The position numbers and the translations under genes are program-made. Under the pieces are notes generated by a model that made no database searches, was not told where the DNA came from, and was given only the letters and a program-made list of their open reading frames with translations. DNA of 64,000 nucleotides from Shewanella sp. Choline-02u-19 (GTDB taxonomy: Bacteria; Pseudomonadota; Gammaproteobacteria; Enterobacterales; Shewanellaceae), in the NCBI RefSeq assembly GCF_002836205.1, contig NZ_PJBE01000012.1:124001-188000 (forward strand), given 5' to 3'. Below are positions 62,654 to 64,000 of the stretch, in pieces (positions within the stretch are counted from its first letter, which is position 1; every line of letters starts with the position of its first letter).

Positions 62654-63388
62654 CTAGGCATCACGCAGTAGTCTGTTGCCAGCTTCTGCGAGTTTTTCGG
62701 CGCTTTTCATTAGTTTGACTTGCACTTCAAACTGACGGCTTAAGTCCATTGCGGCAATGAGCTCTCCCACTGCTTGAACGTTGCTGGCTTCAAGAAAACC
62801 ACTGCTAAGTCTCACTTCCTCACTGGCAGGCAATGGCTGGCGATCCGCGGGATACAGTAAACCGTCAAGGCCTTTGCTCATGGTGCTGATATCGGGGTTA
62901 ACCAGTTTCAGTTGGCCAATCTCTTCAATGATGCCGCCATCGTCAGCGATAATGCTTAACCTGCCGTCATCACCGACAAATAGCTCACGGTACTCGGGTA
63001 ACACGATGGGACCATCGACCCCAGCGACGGGACGACCGTCTAAGGTGAGTTGGCCATTGGCGTCTGGCTGTATAGCGCCTGATCGGGTATAGCCTTCGCC
63101 TGCAGCGGTCATCACCGAAAATAGACCCGCGTCATTGATGGCAAGATCTAAGGTTCTGCCTGTCGGATTTAATGCCCCGCTTTGCTGACTAAATCCGCTA
63201 CTTTGGGTTTGCGCCAATACGCGAGTTTGCAAGCTGTTACCTGTTGGGGCAACGACCATGGCGTTAACGCGTTCTAAATCGGCTTTAAAGCCAGTAGTAT
63301 CAGCATTGGCTAAGTTATTGGCGCGGATAGCTTGTGCTTCCATCACTCGGGCTGCGCCTCTGGCGGCGGTATAGAGCATTCTGTCCAT
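62654..63388 (-). CDS. flgF: Lateral flagellar proximal rod protein FlgF
   Basis: The 244-residue rod protein starts 'MDRMLYTAARGAARVMEAQA' with 'IRANNLANADTTGFKADLER' and ends with 'FLEASNVQAVGELIAAMDLS' and the usual C-terminal coil. It lies between flgE and flgG in canonical order. An RBS-like GGCCTAACTC precedes it, close to the flgE stop. Confidence 0.95.
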   Translation of the reverse strand: MDRMLYTAARGAARVMEAQAIRANNLANADTTGFKADLERVNAMVVAPTGNSLQTRVLAQTQSSGFSQQSGALNPTGRTLDLAINDAGLFSVMTAAGEGYTRSGAIQPDANGQLTLDGRPVAGVDGPIVLPEYRELFVGDDGRLSIIADDGGIIEEIGQLKLVNPDISTMSKGLDGLLYPADRQPLPASEEVRLSSGFLEASNVQAVGELIAAMDLSRQFEVQVKLMKSAEKLAEAGNRLLRDA

Positions 63389-63397
63389 GAGTTAGGC

Positions 63398-64000
63398 CTA
63401 AATCGCGTTTAGCAATGCTTGTTGCATCGTTGAATTGGCATCTAACACCTTGGCGTTTGACTGATAGTTGCGCTGCGCTGTCATCAAGTTGACCATTTCG
63501 GCAGTGGTGTCGACGTTGGAACCTTCAAGGTATCCAGAAGCGACTGAACCCAAGGTGCCTGTAGTGGGTGTGCCGATAATTGGCTGGCCTGCGGCATTCG
63601 TTGCTGTCCACGCATTGTTGCTGGTCGGTGTTAAGCCGTTAGGGTTATTAAAGTCAGCCAATACGACTTGGCCTTGCAGTTGTTCTTGGCCATTGGTGTA
63701 GGTGCCAAATAGCATACCGCTATCATCTAAACGAATACCGTTTAGTTCACCGGAGGTATAGCCATTTTGGCTCAGGCTAGAGTTGTTATAGTCAGAGGCA
63801 TATTGGGTGCTCTTGTCATAACTGAGTGCCAGGTTCATGTTGGATGCGCCAGCAATAATGTTAGGATCGGTGATCGCCAAAGTTAATGAGTTACCGCCAG
63901 TAAGAATACCGTCAGAGTCGAAGCTCAATTGGTGGCCGCCAGCAGGTGTGACATCGGTATTACCCATCATGTAATGCACAGACCAAGTGTTATCAGCCGT
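63398..64000 (-). CDS. flgE: Lateral flagellar hook protein FlgE, C-terminal part
   Basis: The frame is open to the right edge, so the N terminus is outside the window; about 200 residues are present. It has the FlgE C-terminal features 'LADFNNPNGLTPTSNNAWTA' and 'YLEGSNVDTTAEMVNLMTAQ', then 'RNYQSNAKVLDANSTMQQAL'. It makes the hook. The upstream flgBCD and regulatory genes must lie beyond position 64000. Confidence 0.94.
   Translation of the reverse strand, partial: TADNTWSVHYMMGNTDVTPAGGHQLSFDSDGILTGGNSLTLAITDPNIIAGASNMNLALSYDKSTQYASDYNNSSLSQNGYTSGELNGIRLDDSGMLFGTYTNGQEQLQGQVVLADFNNPNGLTPTSNNAWTATNAAGQPIIGTPTTGTLGSVASGYLEGSNVDTTAEMVNLMTAQRNYQSNAKVLDANSTMQQALLNAI

Noticed and set aside
1..64000. 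tRNA or rRNA genes
   Set aside because: None was recognised on reading both strands; a tRNAscan search would be needed to exclude them fully.

Overview
This window most likely comes from a marine gammaproteobacterium of the Shewanella/Vibrio type. The case for Shewanella is inferred from gene content: the lateral (laf) flagellar cluster with an adjacent fliB, the rlmJ/rsmJ pair, an adenine-riboswitch-controlled add gene, an attC-like integron site and moderate GC. It is a chromosomal segment with housekeeping genes, several accessory islands, and two edge-truncated genes (an RND adaptor at the left and a hook protein at the right).

Layout. 1-3.4 kb holds the end of an RND efflux operon. 3.9-5.5 kb encodes an AbgT-type transporter, followed by an unusual array of about 194-bp tandem repeats (5.7-6.6 kb), each carrying a terminator-like hairpin. 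7.1-9.5 kb is a LemA / DUF3137 / lytic transglycosylase operon. 9.5-15.6 kb contains a MATE pump with a divergent LysR regulator, a secreted M28 peptidase, a small lipoprotein, and the divergent rRNA methyltransferases rlmJ and rsmJ. A decayed ISAs1-type transposase lies at 15.9-16.6 kb.

17-33 kb is a complete taurine (sulfonate) dissimilation island. It encodes a porin, a double-Cache periplasmic protein, a TRAP transporter (tauKLM-like), taurine dehydrogenase (tauXY-like), two unrelated candidate sulfite exporters (UPF0324 and TauE), sulfoacetaldehyde acetyltransferase (xsc), phosphate acetyltransferase (pta) and an IclR regulator. Taurine would be imported, deaminated to sulfoacetaldehyde, and cleaved by Xsc to acetyl phosphate and sulfite. 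Pta would then make acetyl-CoA while sulfite is exported. Embedded in the island, divergent from xsc, is a CobS/CobT-like AAA+ ATPase and VWA protein pair without any cobalamin genes; its role is unknown.

33.8-46.9 kb is mixed. It has a dicarboxylate/amino-acid symporter and a solitary integron-like cassette with an attC site. Next come a GFA-family protein and small lipoprotein and membrane proteins. A PPP phosphatase, an ECF sigma factor and a Ser/Thr kinase follow, resembling the EcfP/PknT system of Vibrio parahaemolyticus. A 290-bp MITE-like element abuts the kinase stop codon. The rest is a LysR/MFS pair, an adenine riboswitch with adenosine deaminase, and several small proteins.

46.9-64 kb is one half of a lateral flagellar locus on the minus strand. 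It contains PilZ, lafU/lafT (stator), lafS (sigma-28), FliL, FliK, FliT, FliS and FliD homologues behind a good sigma-54 promoter, then lafA (flagellin). A plus-strand fliB (flagellin lysine methylase) follows, then an unrecognised protein with a flagellin-like tail and flgL-K-J-I-H-G-F-E. All assignments are from reading the sequence; no database search was run.
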